A stretch of DNA of 64,000 bases. Source: Trissonchulus latispiculum. Taxonomy: Eukaryota; Nematoda; Enoplea; Enoplida; Ironidae. The notes beneath the pieces are model-generated. The model made no database searches, had not been told where the DNA came from, and worked only from the letters and a program-made list of their open reading frames with translations. Positions 1 to 12,905 of the stretch are shown one piece after another. Positions within the stretch are counted from its first letter, which is position 1. Every line of letters begins with the position of its first letter. The translations under genes and the position numbers were made by a program. The stretch lies in contig JASAND010020362.1 in assembly GCA_030248195.1 (NCBI GenBank), positions 1 to 64,000 of the forward strand, in the 5' to 3' direction.

Positions 1-608
1 CTGTCGCGGCTAAAAAGTTTTTTCGCGCCTTCGGCGCGAATTTTGAATTGAATTTAGTATTGTTTCTCTGGAGTCAGCTGTGACTTGTCCGGCCATTGCG
101 TTTGCGTCGTTTGTTTGCTTGTTTACCTTCATCGATTTGAAAATTTTAAATATTTTGCAGTGTCAACCAATCAGGTCTTCCAAGTAAAATAATAATTATT
201 GAAAAATTATGAAAATAGATTGAGGAGCTCCGAACCTACAACCTCATTCAGAAGAATTTTTTTGCTGGATTCTGACTAATTATTTACCGACTACTATTTA
301 CCAATTATTTAGAAATTTACATTGTGTTGGCTCATACAGTGTTACGCTCCAAATTACAGTTTCAAAACCCTTCACAAAAGATAATGCTTCCGTAAAGTCA
401 GTTTAGGTCGAGTTATTTTATTGGGTCATTTGGGTCTGGGTCACGATAATTCTTGGGTCAGCTGGGTCTGGGTTACGAAAACGATTGGGTCATTTGGGTC
501 TGGGTTACGGAATTTTCAAATTTCATGGGTCGCCTTGGGTCTGGGTCAAATTTGCTTTTGGGTCAAGTGGGTCATGGGTCAAAAATGATGACCCAGTTTC
601 CATCCCTG
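1..608 (+). mobile_element. hAT-type nonautonomous element (GGGTC array), partial copy
   Basis: Homologous to the right 0.6 kb of the element at 24758-25582, including the TCGCGCC-GCGCGAA hairpin, the GGGTC-rich array (about 420-595) and the terminal TIR TGACCCAGTTTCCATCCCTG ending at 608. Its left half lies outside the window. It sits in P450 A intron 9. Confidence 0.85.
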
Positions 609-715
609 CAACAGAATTATGGATTTGGGGGAAACACATGCCGATGAGCAAACAGATTTAGCAACGTAACATAATATTATTTCTTTTTTTATCGTTATAT
701 AGCCATGTTGGTTAC

Positions 716-3700
716 CTCAACATTTTCCCAGTATTTTGGATTATGGTGGAGATCATACATATTTGTCATCACCATACAGTTAGCTGGCAGTACATATTTT
801 CCTAAAAATACATCACAATTTACTATATACTATATCGCTCTATTTTTGTACTGCAATTTACTCCACGCAAAAATCATACAGATTATAAAATTGTTTAAAA
901 AAACACCCTGTAAAACTACAGTTTGAGGTTACACTATTATAGTTATGTCAGCTATAACTCCACAGCACATGCAGAAGGTTTTCCGTTTTGAGAAAAAACG
1001 ACTCGAAAGTTGCCACCAAATGTCTCAAAAAGTTGTAAAATTGAAAATCAAAATTGTCTCGAATACTTCAAAGCTTTCTAGGAATATTTGAAAAATTTCT
1101 CCAAATATATTTTGCTATTGCATGTTTGCGTGCAAAAATTTTCTTGCAAAATCTAGACAAATTCGTGAAATGCCTCAAAACATTTCTAAAAGTCTCGAAG
1201 GTTGGAAAATATGTTGAGATAAATCCCAACATTTCCGAAAACCTTCTGCACTCAGTGTAGAGTTAAAGCTGACATACTCATTACCTAGCTGAGCAGCATT
1301 TTTAGTGGGAGTGTGAGGGACCCCCAATGGAGCAACCGGGTAAAGGCGTAAAGTTTCAAGAATACATGCTTCCACTAATGGTAACTTTGCCCGGTCGGCC
1401 AATGCAATCACTCTTCCGCCTGTTACCTGAAACATGCTAACATTAAATCGTAACTAATTAACTAATTAACTTTATTAACTTATTAACTTATTAACTAATT
1501 TACTTAATTCAATTTAACTAATTTGAACAAGTTCCGCTCTCCATCAGCTTATACACAAGCGTTTCAAGAAGCAATTAAAACTTGAGCAAGTAGGTAAACA
1601 TTTTGGCTCATTTAGTCGTTTTTTGTGTCGTTACATCGTTTTTGCATAATGTTGGCTAGGGTTTCTAGTGTAGCAAAAATCCACAGTCATTGATCAGTCC
1701 TTAAAAAATTGTAAAATTCACGCTTCCGTTTGTCCACTCAAATCAGAACTGCATCTCGGCAACCACCCCTTTGTTTTATTCGCTTAAACGGTACCTGCTG
1801 AATTTGCTGATAGCACCTTTCTTGAATGTCCGGATTCAAAACCATCTCAAGAAAGAACCACTGCAATGTTGTGGACGTTGTGTCCACACCAGCTAAAAAT
1901 TGATCTAACGAAAAATGTATGACCATGAGATGGCATTGATTTTGACGTTTTGTTTAAGAATACACGCCTTAGCTCCATAAAATTTCCGCGCCAAGGCAAG
2001 CAAAAAAAAAAGGGGGGGGGGGGGGGGGGGGGGGGGGGGGAAGAGAACAATTTCAGGGACAAGGAGTGAGAAACAACTGGCAAGTCGTACGCAGTAATGA
2101 TGAAAAATACAGAATTTACACATAACGTTCAATAAAGTAACTTACAATAAACCTCATTTTGCTAAGTTCTTCATTTTTTTATATAAAGGATAAAAGATAC
2201 GAAGCGGCTGATGACAACTGCGGCTATTATCTGGTGGATTTGAAAATCTAGATAAGGTGTGGGGATGAATTCTGGTAGACAGGAAGCCAGGAGTGCCCTC
2301 TTTAAAAGATGCAGACCAGCTTCAAAGCTCTCATGGGAGCAGCCCCTGATGTAGCTATCCCATTTTAGTATCTGGATGGAGGGCCTCCTAAAGCCTACTT
2401 TAAATTATTCCTTCGAAGCCTAGCAAGCGGTGATACTGAATAAGTAAACTTTGATAATTCCTTATACCTGTGTCTAAAACTCGCAATTCAGCTCAAATTT
2501 GGCATGGTGTATTGGGATACATTTCTTATCGATCTATACTAAAAAGCTCAATTTAAAAGAATATTTTCTTAAGTTTTGTAAAATTTTTAGTCCCTGGTTT
2601 TGCTGAAAAGTTGCATACAGGAGCTTTCTGGGGTCGCTGAGCACGAATATGAAAGCCGTTTATCGATTAAGCTTTTCGTTAGCTCTTTATACGCTAAAGT
2701 TGTAAGTTTACCGTGTAATCGTATTACGAGCTAACGAAAAGCATAATTGAGAAAAGGGTTTCCAATTCGTGCTCAGCGACCCAGATAGCCTCTGTATGCG
2801 ACCAGCAAAATCGCGGACTAAAAATGTTCTGGATCCCTTAATCCAACTCAAAATCATAAAAAATTAAATTTTTCAAAATATAAATTTATAGCACAGGCCG
2901 ATCAGAAATGTGGTAAAATAGAATAGAACCATACCCAATTTGAGCTCAATAAATTAAGTTTTGCGAATTTTAGACACATGTCTACGTATACGGAATCATG
3001 ACCAAGGTAAACTGTAGGAAGGAGTTCTGTCCAGCCCTGCTTGTTTAGACATTTTCTGAAACTCATCGTCGGAATAAATGAAAATGGAAAATAATTCGCT
3101 CGCTGCCTTTCATGTTGCTCGCGGTGAAGGTTTGGGAACGTTAGTGGCACCGGTACAAGAAATTGTGTCATCTAGATTTGGGCAAAGGATCCTATGATGA
3201 AACTGTAATTCTGATCTATATGTTCTTCGTGGCGTTTCATATCTAAAGGGTAGATGATTGGCCTTTTCTTGCCACGGGCACTGTTAAATCTTTTGTTAAC
3301 TCATCTATCCTTAGACATTAAGCTGTATTTCTAGCAATCTTTTTCTAACTAATTACCGCACCTTGAAAGACATCCAGTAGTATTAATCCGGCATCGTCGT
3401 CATTTAGCGTGATTGATTCTCCTTCTTTCATCATTTTATCCTGCTCCTTGATAATTGCTTCACTTATGTTTTTTGGTTCGTCTGCAAAGTAATAAAAAGT
3501 AAAGCTAAAATCTCGAAAGCCTGAAAGCCCGAAAAGCCTGAGTTTGTTATTTTGACGTAATTTTGCAATCGTGGGCTAAAATTTAGTGCGGATAAGAAAT
3601 TCGAGTCGTGTCATTAATTCTAATCAAGTTATACTAATGATTACAACACCTTATGTGGTATGCTAAATCGTCCAACTACAATTAGACTAATACCCTTAAA

Positions 3701-6700
3701 ATCTTAACTTTTCATACTAACCTTCCAAGGAATACATTTCTTTACAATGCTGAAACCGACTAATGCTAAAGACTCGCATATCCAGCATTATGTTTATGGT
3801 CTCCTTAACCAACGGAAACCTTTCGTACAACACCGGATGATCTGGTATCAATGGTACAAATTCCAATAGCAGCAACGAATTAGCTTTATCAATAAACCGT
3901 TGTTGCATGTCAATAATCTTTTTGAATTCAGCGTCGTTAATGGATAGTCTGAAAGGTCCAAAAACACCCGGAGCATACTGATGCTATGTCCCACTTTAGT
4001 ACAGCAAAGTCGTACTGTAGTTAATGCAAAAAACAGCTGGTAACAAAACAACAAACAACAACAACAACCAATCTATTTCAAAGCGTACACTCACAGTTGC
4101 AATAGAAATTTAGATAGAAATCTAGTTTTTTATAAAATTAAACTTCAACATTTTAATTAATTAATTTATATTTTTTACTTATTAATTAATGATTGGGTTT
4201 ATTCATTTATATAACCTATTTATTTAACTTATATATTTAGTCATGTATTTACTTAGTCATCAAGTGACAACGTAGTTATAATACTAGACAACAAATAAAC
4301 ATAAACACCACTAAAACATTAAACTACATCATATGCAAACCTTGCGCTAAAGCAGAATGACATCAAAACATTGTAGACACAATTTGTGGTATATTCCATC
4401 AATTCCAGAGAATCCTTCTCCTTCAGCATTTCCGTTATTGTATTTGTGACGGCAATGTGCACTTGTTCTTCCAATGCATCTGCTCCAAGGACTGATCTAT
4501 GATGAATGAACAAACCACTGTTGTAATGGGTGGGTATTTTGGAGTGTATTTACAATTTATTAATGTGTAGAAATGTATGTAGCTGTTTTTAGAAATGTAG
4601 AAATTTGTTACGGTGAAATTCATATGATAAGATTTGATCTGAAACTGGTTTTTATGGCGTGTTTTTATTCAGTTTTCCAGCCGCTAGGTGGCACTGTTAG
4701 TCTAAGAAAACTAGATAGAAGCTTTTAACCAATCAAAATCTGGCAGTGGCACTTTCAAAAGTCAGTGGTTACCGCTGACCGGCTATTAAGTGGGGTGGTC
4801 TGATGCAAGAACAAAAAGTAGTATAGCCTTTTCTGATCCTCCTTGGTAATTTGTAGTCATGATAATTCGTAATTGTTGTCGGTAATTGTTGCTTGTCAAT
4901 TTTTGTACTATAGTGAAAGTGTGTGATAGTTTTTGTTAATTTCATTTAGGTTTAAATATTAAAGAATGGTCTCCAATTTATTCGGGTTTTCAGGCCTTAG
5001 CATTGACTGTTCGGCAGATAGGTAGTTAGATAAATCTGGCAGTCTGAGGTTAGTTTGAGTTTATATTTTGTGGGGTTGTTTGGTCATAATTTGAGCTAGA
5101 TTTCACTGTTGTTCCAAAGTTAGGCGAGGTTGTTATTCACAGGTCGACTGGAACAACATCTCCTTCATTTCTACTGTTTCCTTGTGCGCAGTAGCCACCC
5201 CGTAGTGCTTAGTAGTCGGTTACCAATCTACTAGCATTACACTATAGTACGAATACTATATTAAAAAGAAATTTTGCAGTGCCATAACCACCGCTGGCAT
5301 GAAGAAACTCTTTGCTCATAGCGTGAAAGATCTGACGCGGTTGATATTTCACAGCACGATTTCCATTAAATGAAAGAATTATATTAAAGATAATTGCTAT
5401 CTCGCTGTCTAGAGATAATCTATGGATGTTGGCACTGCTAAATATCAAAATCATTATTACTATGTCAGATTGAAATTTGCCCCTTTCGAAACTGAGCTAG
5501 CATCGCTCTCAGAATATCTAGCTGCGTGATGCGGACTCTTACTTCAAATCAGCCGATTTTGATGCGATCTGCTACCTTAGAGTTGGCAAATGGGACGAAT
5601 TCTCCGATACCATCCCATTCCATCCCCCAGATTTCAAATTCTCCTTCCCATCCCATCCCACTGGTCCGAACTTGCTGTTTCCAGTCTCATAGAATCCCAC
5701 TTGCAGTATTTGACCTTACAATGCCTGCTGTAGACTTAAAATTTTAGAATTGGCATAATGGCTTGAGGTGTGGTATCCTTTTGTGTAGTGATTTTCGGGC
5801 CTTAGAACTATGTATAGAACATCGCTCCCGTCGCGATTCCAATCAAAATTGTTTAGGCATTGGGTAGAATGTGCTATTTGCGGCAACAGACTATGTAGTT
5901 AAATGTACCTCATTGCCCGGTTGCCCAGTTTCTTGTAGACAGCCCATCTTTTGGAATATTCAGCGAATATGATATCGGTTCCTCCAGATAGAAAGACGTC
6001 GGCTAAACGCAAAAAACACAACCTGCTACTTTTGGTTTAGAAGCAAGTAATGCACATCGTTCATGTTTAACACCTTTTATGGTTTTTCGCGTTTTGTGTT
6101 CTCATTAAAATTCTCTAAAATTGTGGTTGTTTTAACAGACGTTAAATTCCATTTTTACTAAATGAACAGATTTTAGATGACATAAAACCGTTAGTATTAC
6201 AACCACCTGCCTAGCAATACCTGAGCCGTTATTCACACAAACGATTTCTGCAAACAACAATTAATACTTTCGGTAGGGCTGAAGTTTTTGCATCGGCCAT
6301 TATGTATTTTTGCAAACTTTAGGTACACAAAAAGTTATGTATAGAAAAATATGAAATACCCATCATTGATTTTTTCTTGGACGCAAAGTCGTGCTGATTA
6401 TCAATCAACGTTTCCCGAACAGCGTCCACTGACTGAAGTACAACGGATGGAATTGGACCCATCCATACTGTCATCTTATCGCCATACTTCTCGCCCAGAG
6501 TGCCCAAGGTTTTATATATTGGAGCAGTGGTTCCTTTAAACACTAAAATAAAATTTTAATTAAATTCATTATATTAAACTGAATTATTAATTAATTACTT
6601 AATTAAAACTTCAAAAGTAGTTGTCAGGCTCAGGGTATAGAAACGTGACTGACCACGGATTATTTCTGTTATTCGTTCTGAGTGGACACTCTCAAGCTGA

Positions 6701-8036
6701 TTTGGACAAGATTAGCACCTGCCGTAGGAGAAAAAACGACAGCTGTCATGCAATAAAGTCTCCTAATAAAGTCTAAATAAATAAATAATAATAATAATAA
6801 TAAATAATAATAATAAAGTCTCTCTAATAAAGTCGGGCTTCAAAATTTCCTCTAATACTGAAGCAATCGGAGAGCCGACTCGGTTCTGGTCGGAGCACGA
6901 TTGCACAATGGTTGAAGAACCAACTGGTGGTGACTAATTCTTATATGAGCTTAGAAATTCAGAATTTCTGGGTTCTCCAAAAAAATATACTTGTTTTTCT
7001 ACAAGTCTTCATTACTTTGAAAACGGATACCTTCATTATTTCATTTTTATCGAAAAGTAAATTGTATATAACTAATTTTGGAAGCGCCACTTCCATGAAC
7101 AATGCTAGCGTAGCACTCATATTGCCTGGAGACGCCATAAATTCGCGATTTTAAGAGGGGCGTTTTTTGGTCATTTTTCCACTTTCCCCGAAAGGTTTCT
7201 TTTAAAATGAAAGTCGTAAAACTTTTCGGGTTGCTGTGTAATTTCACCTCAAATTGATATCTTATGTGTTAAACATAGGAAATTAGAAAGCTGTTACTTT
7301 TTTCACTTCAGAGAAATGTCGCGCGGATGGCAACCTGGGTCCGTTCAAGCTTTATTTCATTTTATTTCCAGGTTTCCAGACTTTGATCTCTACGAATAAT
7401 AATTTCAAGTTAGGTCTTTCACAAACTTTAATGATTTTTTTGAAGTATTAAAATATGGCACGAATTCAAATTTTAATACTTCAAAAAGTCATTAAAATTT
7501 TTTAAAGACCTAAACTTAATATTCTGATTCAGACAGATCCCAGTCCGGAAACATGGAAATAATAGGATACAACGTTTGGACGAATCCATTTTGCCGAACA
7601 AATCGTGAGGGATTTCTCTGGCGCACGCAAGACAGTGACAGTTTTTCTAATTTCCTATGTTTACCACATGAGATCTCAACTTTAAAAGGGTGAAATTACT
7701 AAATAACCGTAAGACTTACTACCTTAGTTTTTAAAAATACGTTGAAACATACCGTTTGCACAATGAAATATGTAAAAATCAGCGATATCGGAGAAAGTAA
7801 AAAATGACCAAAAAATGTACTCCCCTTATGCCAGGCTGGCTTAAGGGGGAGTCCATTTTTTGGAGTCCTTTTCTAGTTACACAATAAGTTTCAACAAAAG
7901 GCAGAGGAAATGGACCAGGTGGTAGCTTTGATCGCCAGCCGTACATAAATACCAGATGACGAACAAGCAAGCCAATTAGCAAACAAACAATTATCATTAT
8001 CCATCCAGAAAGCGAAGTAAATAATTCCACAATCAT
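716..8036 (-). CDS. Cytochrome P450 copy A (CYP2-clan-like), 3' exon off the left edge
   Basis: Heme-thiolate monooxygenase, expected to be anchored in the ER by an N-terminal helix. Exons on the minus strand: 7881 or 7883-8036, 6360-6542, 5909-6002, 4341-4496, 3722-3948, 3362-3481, 1795-1892, 1285-1426, 716-801. Visible signatures are a hydrophobic N-terminus followed by the hinge KLPPGPFPLPF, the I-helix motif AGVDTTSTT, and the K-helix ExxR in LETLR. The last exon, with the heme Cys loop, has no match in 1-715 and must lie beyond the window. Exons 2-9 have the same lengths (183, 94, 156, 227, 120, 98, 142, 86 bp) and phases as copy B. Exon 1 is one base shorter than in B near its 3' end. 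Either the frame is broken or a GTGTAA donor two bases upstream (exon 7883-8036) restores it. Exons 2-9 are otherwise open. Introns 1 and 6 carry foldback elements. Confidence 0.88.
2008..2041 (+). repeat. Poly-G run in P450 A intron 6
   Basis: A run of about 30 G after an A run; only short frame-shifted ORFs read through it. Confidence 0.9.
2469..2979. mobile_element. Foldback element in P450 A intron 6
   Basis: Inverted arms: TGTGTCTAAAA at 2469 with TTTTAGACACA ending about 2979, and GGGTCGCTGAGCACGAAT at 2632 with ATTCGTGCTCAGCGACCC at 2766. No ORF. Confidence 0.7.
7153..7832. mobile_element. Foldback element in P450 A intron 1
   Basis: Imperfect palindrome of about 680 bp: TTTTTTGGTCATTTTT near 7165 pairs with its complement near 7808, and AAACATAGGAAATTAGAAA near 7270 with its complement near 7650. 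A strong hairpin lies at the centre (7405-7520). Ends approximate. Confidence 0.65.
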
Positions 8037-8065
8037 TTTGAATTAAACTGGACAAATAGCCGAAC
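8037..8065 (-). promoter_or_regulatory. Conserved 5' leader with 3' splice site, P450 A
   Basis: Directly upstream of the P450 A start codon, 29 bases are preceded by TGATTTCAG, a good 3' splice acceptor (AG at 8066-8067). The block is nearly identical at copy B and similarity stops just upstream of the acceptor. It is either the start of a coding exon after a 5'UTR intron, or a spliced-leader acceptor. Confidence 0.6.
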
Positions 8066-8926
8066 CTGAAATCAGACAAATCTCAGTGGTGTAGCTTTGA
8101 TTCCGGGGGCCAAATTCTAGGCATCTACCTCGACTTTGAAGAGGGTCTCTGAAGGTCTTTGAAGAGAGTATCTGACATTTCAGTCTGAGAAAACCCAGAT
8201 TAGCTATATTCCCTTTTACTCGTTTTACCATCGGTCAATGAAGCTGTTAACTAAGTTTTAGCCGACTTGGGGAGTTTGAAACCACGTGCGTCGTCTTAAC
8301 GAGCCATGCCCTTGATCCAGTGCTGTAATTGTTTGATCCAGAAAGAGCAAGCGAAATTATGCATTAGTCACAAATGTTAAGCTCTCAGTCACGTATGGTT
8401 CGTCTAAGAATTGACTTTTTTTATTGGATTGTCAAAAGTCGCCTGGCAAACGAAGTTTTGAGTTATTAGCCCATTTTGTGCCAGCTGATAGCCCTTCAAG
8501 AGTACACCATGCACCACTCTTTACAATTTAATGAAATTCAAAGACAAGCAGGAGTTTTAATTAAAATTTCAAATATAAACTACGAAGTCTAATTTGCCTG
8601 AAGTGTGGTCCGGCTCACATAACATGAGCTGTGCTGAGAATAAAATGGTGGTCACACTAAAAATGCTAAATTTTGTGTTTTTCAATTTGATTTGTTTTTA
8701 ATTTGCAGCGACAGAATTACCAACCAAAAAACCATGAGTCAAATACCGTTCCACGCATAACTCTTACAAGCAAGCAACATTTAACTAGAATTAACAAGAG
8801 AAATTAAGTTTAGCATATAAATGAATACGCTTAATGAAGCGAAACTATATAAATTTAAGTTTCAGAAAATTAATACTTGTTTTACTTATTAAACGCGGTA
8901 TTGAGTTGCCAACCAAAATGCTAAGG

Positions 8927-9081
8927 GCCTTTTCGCGCGGTTAAAAAGCAGATTGAAAACGTTTAAACTCATTAAATCCCTTTTGGCGAGTTAAGTGAAC
9001 TGTTTAACTTTTCTAACGTTTTGCGTGAAAGTGATGGAGTTAAACTCTTCTAACTCATTTAACCCGTTGCGCGAAAAGGAC
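8927..9081. mobile_element. Small MITE, GGGCCTTTTCGCG ends
   Basis: Ends GGGCCTTTTCGCGC and GCGCGAAAAGGACC are inverted repeats; GTTTAA/GAGTTA words fill the interior. A relative lies at 9610-9770. Confidence 0.6.
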
Positions 9082-9609
9082 CAAACCGTACATTTGTTTA
9101 CCAAAAAATTGGCAGGTGGGTAATTAACGCAGAGAAATTTTTCAATAGAAAAAAACGAAAAACTCAATCCAACATTGTTGACTTGAATTTTTGGTTGTGA
9201 TGGGTTGTAAATTAGCTGGCAAATGTACATATACATAAGCAAAGCAGCTGGCAATCCATCAACTATACACTTTATACGTAAACAAATTTTTTTAAGACTT
9301 AGTGAAGCGCTTAAATTGCAGCAAAACTTACTCAAATTCTCTTAAAACTAATAATTCTCTTAAAACCAAAGGTATCTGACATTTAGATTTTAAGGATGGT
9401 TTTACAGAACATTACAACGGTCTGCAGAAATCGAAGTTCCAACATTTAATCACCGATCTCACAGAAGTACACAACATACGTAGGCTAAATCTAAGTCAGG
9501 AAAAGAGCCTAAAATTGACCAAGTGGGGGACGAACTAGGGTTGCCGGATTCACAGCAGAGCGTCCTAAAACTCAGCTAAGTGTCCGTGGTCCACTCGGGT
9601 CTAGCGTAG

Positions 9610-9770
9610 GGCCTTTTCGCGAGTTAAATTAAAGTTAAAAGTTAAAATTAAGTCAAATCCTTTTCAAGCACATGGTTAAAAGGAGTTTAACAGTTCATTT
9701 TAACTCGCCTACAGGGTTAAATTAATTTTAAAAATGTTACTCTACTCTTTTAACTCGCGCGCGAATAGGC
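9610..9770. mobile_element. Second copy of the GGGCCTTTTCGCG MITE
   Basis: GGGCCTTTTCGCGAGTTAAA at the left and TTTAACTCGCGCGCGAATAGGC at the right. Diverged from the first copy. Confidence 0.55.
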
Positions 9771-11800
9771 ACTTAGCTTAGGCTCTTCAAATCAACCAAA
9801 CGGAACAAGGAACTTTTCACCAAAATAAAATAAATATGAGCTATTCTAACAATCCATGCAATTTATTTTAGGATGAAACCTATATAAATGAAAGCTTGTG
9901 CGCACTAAAATCCGGTCGGTTTATTTTGAAAAGGGTTGTAGACAGCAATAATGTATAGAAAGACAAATAAGTAACAGTTTGAGCTTCCCTATCAGAAACT
10001 TATCAGTTAAAACACATCTGGTCTCGTGTCTTCTAATGGAACTGGTTTATAAACAGCTTAATTGAACTTGACAGCGACCGGTTTGGAAAATAAGCAAATA
10101 ATGTGCTGCTGCCATACCGAATTATGGTTTAAACACACGCAGATAAGAAGCAACAACTTCACGGTCCACAACAACTTCAAACCTGACTCATGTCGGAATA
10201 GTGCAGCAATTTTTAATATTATTATTTATTATAACGTATTAGTCTAAACTTAATATCCCCTTTAAGAAGGCAGAACCGCGAACCGACAAAGCTTATTCCC
10301 GAGATTTAATGTTTCTGTGGCTGTTTGCTGCATTAGGCACCACAAAGTGAAGATTGACTCCCGAAGATGCAGCAAAGGCACCTGGTCCCATAGTGTTGGT
10401 CAAAACCAACTCAACCAAGTTGCCAGAAGGAGTCTCAAAACCTGGTCGACTTCATGACGGATGATGTCTCCTTCCTTTATAAGGAACATGCTCTGTCGTC
10501 CTCGGCGTTGCTATATCTGGCAGCTAGCCCTAGGAGCAGCAAACAGCATAAGTAGTCTGTACAAGTGATGGAACCGGGTCACTTAGTCTTGACCCGGTGC
10601 CATCGCTGGTCAGTACAAGAACTCTGCCTTAACAGCCGCTGTAGCAAATTAAGGCAAATTCAAGTTTGCTGTTCAATGACAGTTTAATACAGGTGGGGCA
10701 CAGCGATTGGCTTATGTCCTCTCGCCCTTTCGCAGAATCAGCACAGAAGATTCACCATCCAGTAATAGGTCGGATTTGGAGTTGAACCTCTTGAACATCA
10801 AATTTATTTTTTATTGTATCTAAGACTCAAAGTTTTTATTTTGTTTGTGTTCTTGGTCAGCATCATCGCATCTAGGTTGCATCGCTGGTATCTAACTTCC
10901 TCAGCCTTACACGAGTTCAGCAAAACTCTCGTACCTCCATCGGTTTCGTATGTAAATCCAGACCAGAGATCGTAACACACGAACCGTAGCATATGCATAT
11001 GATCCCAGCATTAATCCTAAGATAATGTAGTTGATGACGACATTTTCAGCTCCATTGCTGACTGATATCTACCTAGACTTGTCATGCCTACAATTCTTCC
11101 GTTATTTTCTGCCGGGATAGCCAGTAAAAAATTAAATATCTGATCTGTGGCTACTAGCCCCCCCCCCCAGCAAGATACACGTATTTGCGGATGAGAGGTA
11201 AGGAAAGGGGCCAAGGAATAGCTAAAAGTGGTCGACAAAGATTAGTTTTCATAAATAAATTAATTAATTTTAAAGTTCAACAAACGTATCTTTTGATTAA
11301 TCGTTGAAAGCATGGTGCAAGCAAAGGATCCATGAACAGAGGAAATGTTCACTATTTTAGTGAATTTGTGAGCTAGTGCTTCCGTCTTTACTCAGGACTG
11401 ACTTTGTCTGTCACGTGATTCCGTTTTTGTCCCACCATCATGGGAAATCATGCTGACGAATCAGCCAGTTGCTGCATTCATTTATACAACTCTTGCACTT
11501 TTCCTATGTAAAGACTGTGCATATAAATCAGATAATGCACAGTGCACCGTGCGTATAACTGAGTTATATGCACGCTGCACTCTGGGAAGCCGGTCCCTAA
11601 TCTAAATTGCTGTAGCATACAGTTGCCTGCATGCTACAGCAGTGTGTACAGCAGAGCTCCAACCTAGACAGCTCTGCTGAACACCAAAAACTAGGCCTCC
11701 CAGCCATGGCAAGCAATAAGTTGCTGCCACTTCATGTTGAAATTTGTCTAAACTTAGCTGTCAGCTGCAACATAAATGAGTCAGGTTTCATCAATTAATG

Positions 11801-12021
11801 AGAGGTTGAATCGTTGTATAAGTACTTTACAACACACCTTAGCGTGTTCACTGATTTCTACTGCGTACGTCGTATGGGAAGCCCTCGTGCGTGGCACTCG
11901 TGCGCTTCGCGCACTCTTGCCCCACACTCGGAGCTTCCCACACGGCGTGCGTATAAATCAGTGAATGCACGCTAAGGTGTGCTATAAAGTACACTTATTT
12001 GTTTCATTAACATCTCTAACC
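11801..12021. mobile_element. Palindromic MITE
   Basis: Imperfect inverted arms meeting in a GC-rich centre (TGCGCTTCGCGCA near 11900): ACACACCTTAGCGTG pairs with CACGCTAAGGTGTG. No ORF. Confidence 0.6.
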
Positions 12022-12086
12022 TTTCAAAATTTGTGCAGGCTATCGCTTAGAAGGGTGGCAAGAGTGCATGATTGCACTTTATCTTA

Positions 12087-12905
12087 GAAGAAGAGTAAGT
12101 GACTAGAGGGCTTCTTTCTCTTCACTGCATTGCATAACGGTGCTCCGCCCACAATACGCGCAGCTTTCCCCGTTTGGGGTGGGGGTTAGCCGAAAAAAGG
12201 TCCGAGTTTGGTGGGACGGGGTAGACGACAGCCAATCAGAGTGTAGAGACCCCCTCCCCGTTTGGTGGGAGGGGTTGAGCAGAGGATTACGGTAGTTTCA
12301 CTGCATTTCCGAAATGGGCACCGCTTGGTGGTGGGGGGAAGCAAAAGAGGTCCCCGCTTTGTGGGGATGGGGTAGACGAAAGGGTTCCCAGCCGACATGT
12401 GCAGGAGGGGAAATTTTAGGGGGGAGGTGAAGGGCGGCCGAAGGCCGCCGAGAAACCGGGTTTTCCGGTTTTTTACCGGAAAAACCGGATTCTGGGGGGG
12501 GACGGACCCCTCTGGGGGGCGAGCTCAGGTCTGGGGGGGGTGCAACCCCCCCCCGACCCTCCAAGCACACGTATGGTTCCCCGCCGTTTGTTGGGGGTCA
12601 CATCAGATTCAACCAATCTTTGCCTGTTTTAACGATCCCCAAACGGAAACCCTTTTTTGCCTACCCCCCACCAAGCGGGGACCCCTTTTGGCTAATCTAC
12701 CCCCCCCCCCCAAACTGGAACCTTTTTGGCTGCCCTGCCACCAAACGGGGACCTCTTTTGGCCATCCCCTATCAAACGGGGAGAAAGTACGCTTGTCGAC
12801 CCACCCACGACCGTCGACCCAAACGGGCTAACATTCGCGTATTATGGTCGGACCACCGTTACGCAATGCACTGAATTGAAAACCTCTAGTGGATTACTCT
12901 TCTTC
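12087..12905. mobile_element. Foldback element with long TIRs and internal repeats
   Basis: GAAGAAGAGTAA at 12087 matches TTACTCTTCTTC ending 12905. Inverted similarity continues through GTGCATTGC[AG]TAACGGTG and a series of CCCCGTTTGGTGGGG-type repeats on both arms. A smaller MITE occupies the loop. No clear TSD. Confidence 0.75.
12395..12575 (+). mobile_element. MITE (same family as the GPCR insert), nested
   Basis: Ends CGACATGTGCAGGAGGGG and (reverse) CATACGTGTGCTTGG match the two ends of the element at 59518-59705. Flanked by GTTCCCAGC / GTTCCCCGC, a 9-bp TSD with one mismatch. Inserted at the centre of the foldback element. Confidence 0.7.

Noticed and set aside
1..715. Search for the heme-binding last exon of P450 A
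   Set aside because: This interval is filled by a hAT-type element and no FxxGxRxCxG coding sequence is present; the exon must lie outside the window.
12186..12874. Overlapping Pro/Gly-rich ORFs on both strands
   Set aside because: They arise from C/G tracts of the foldback element and nested MITE.
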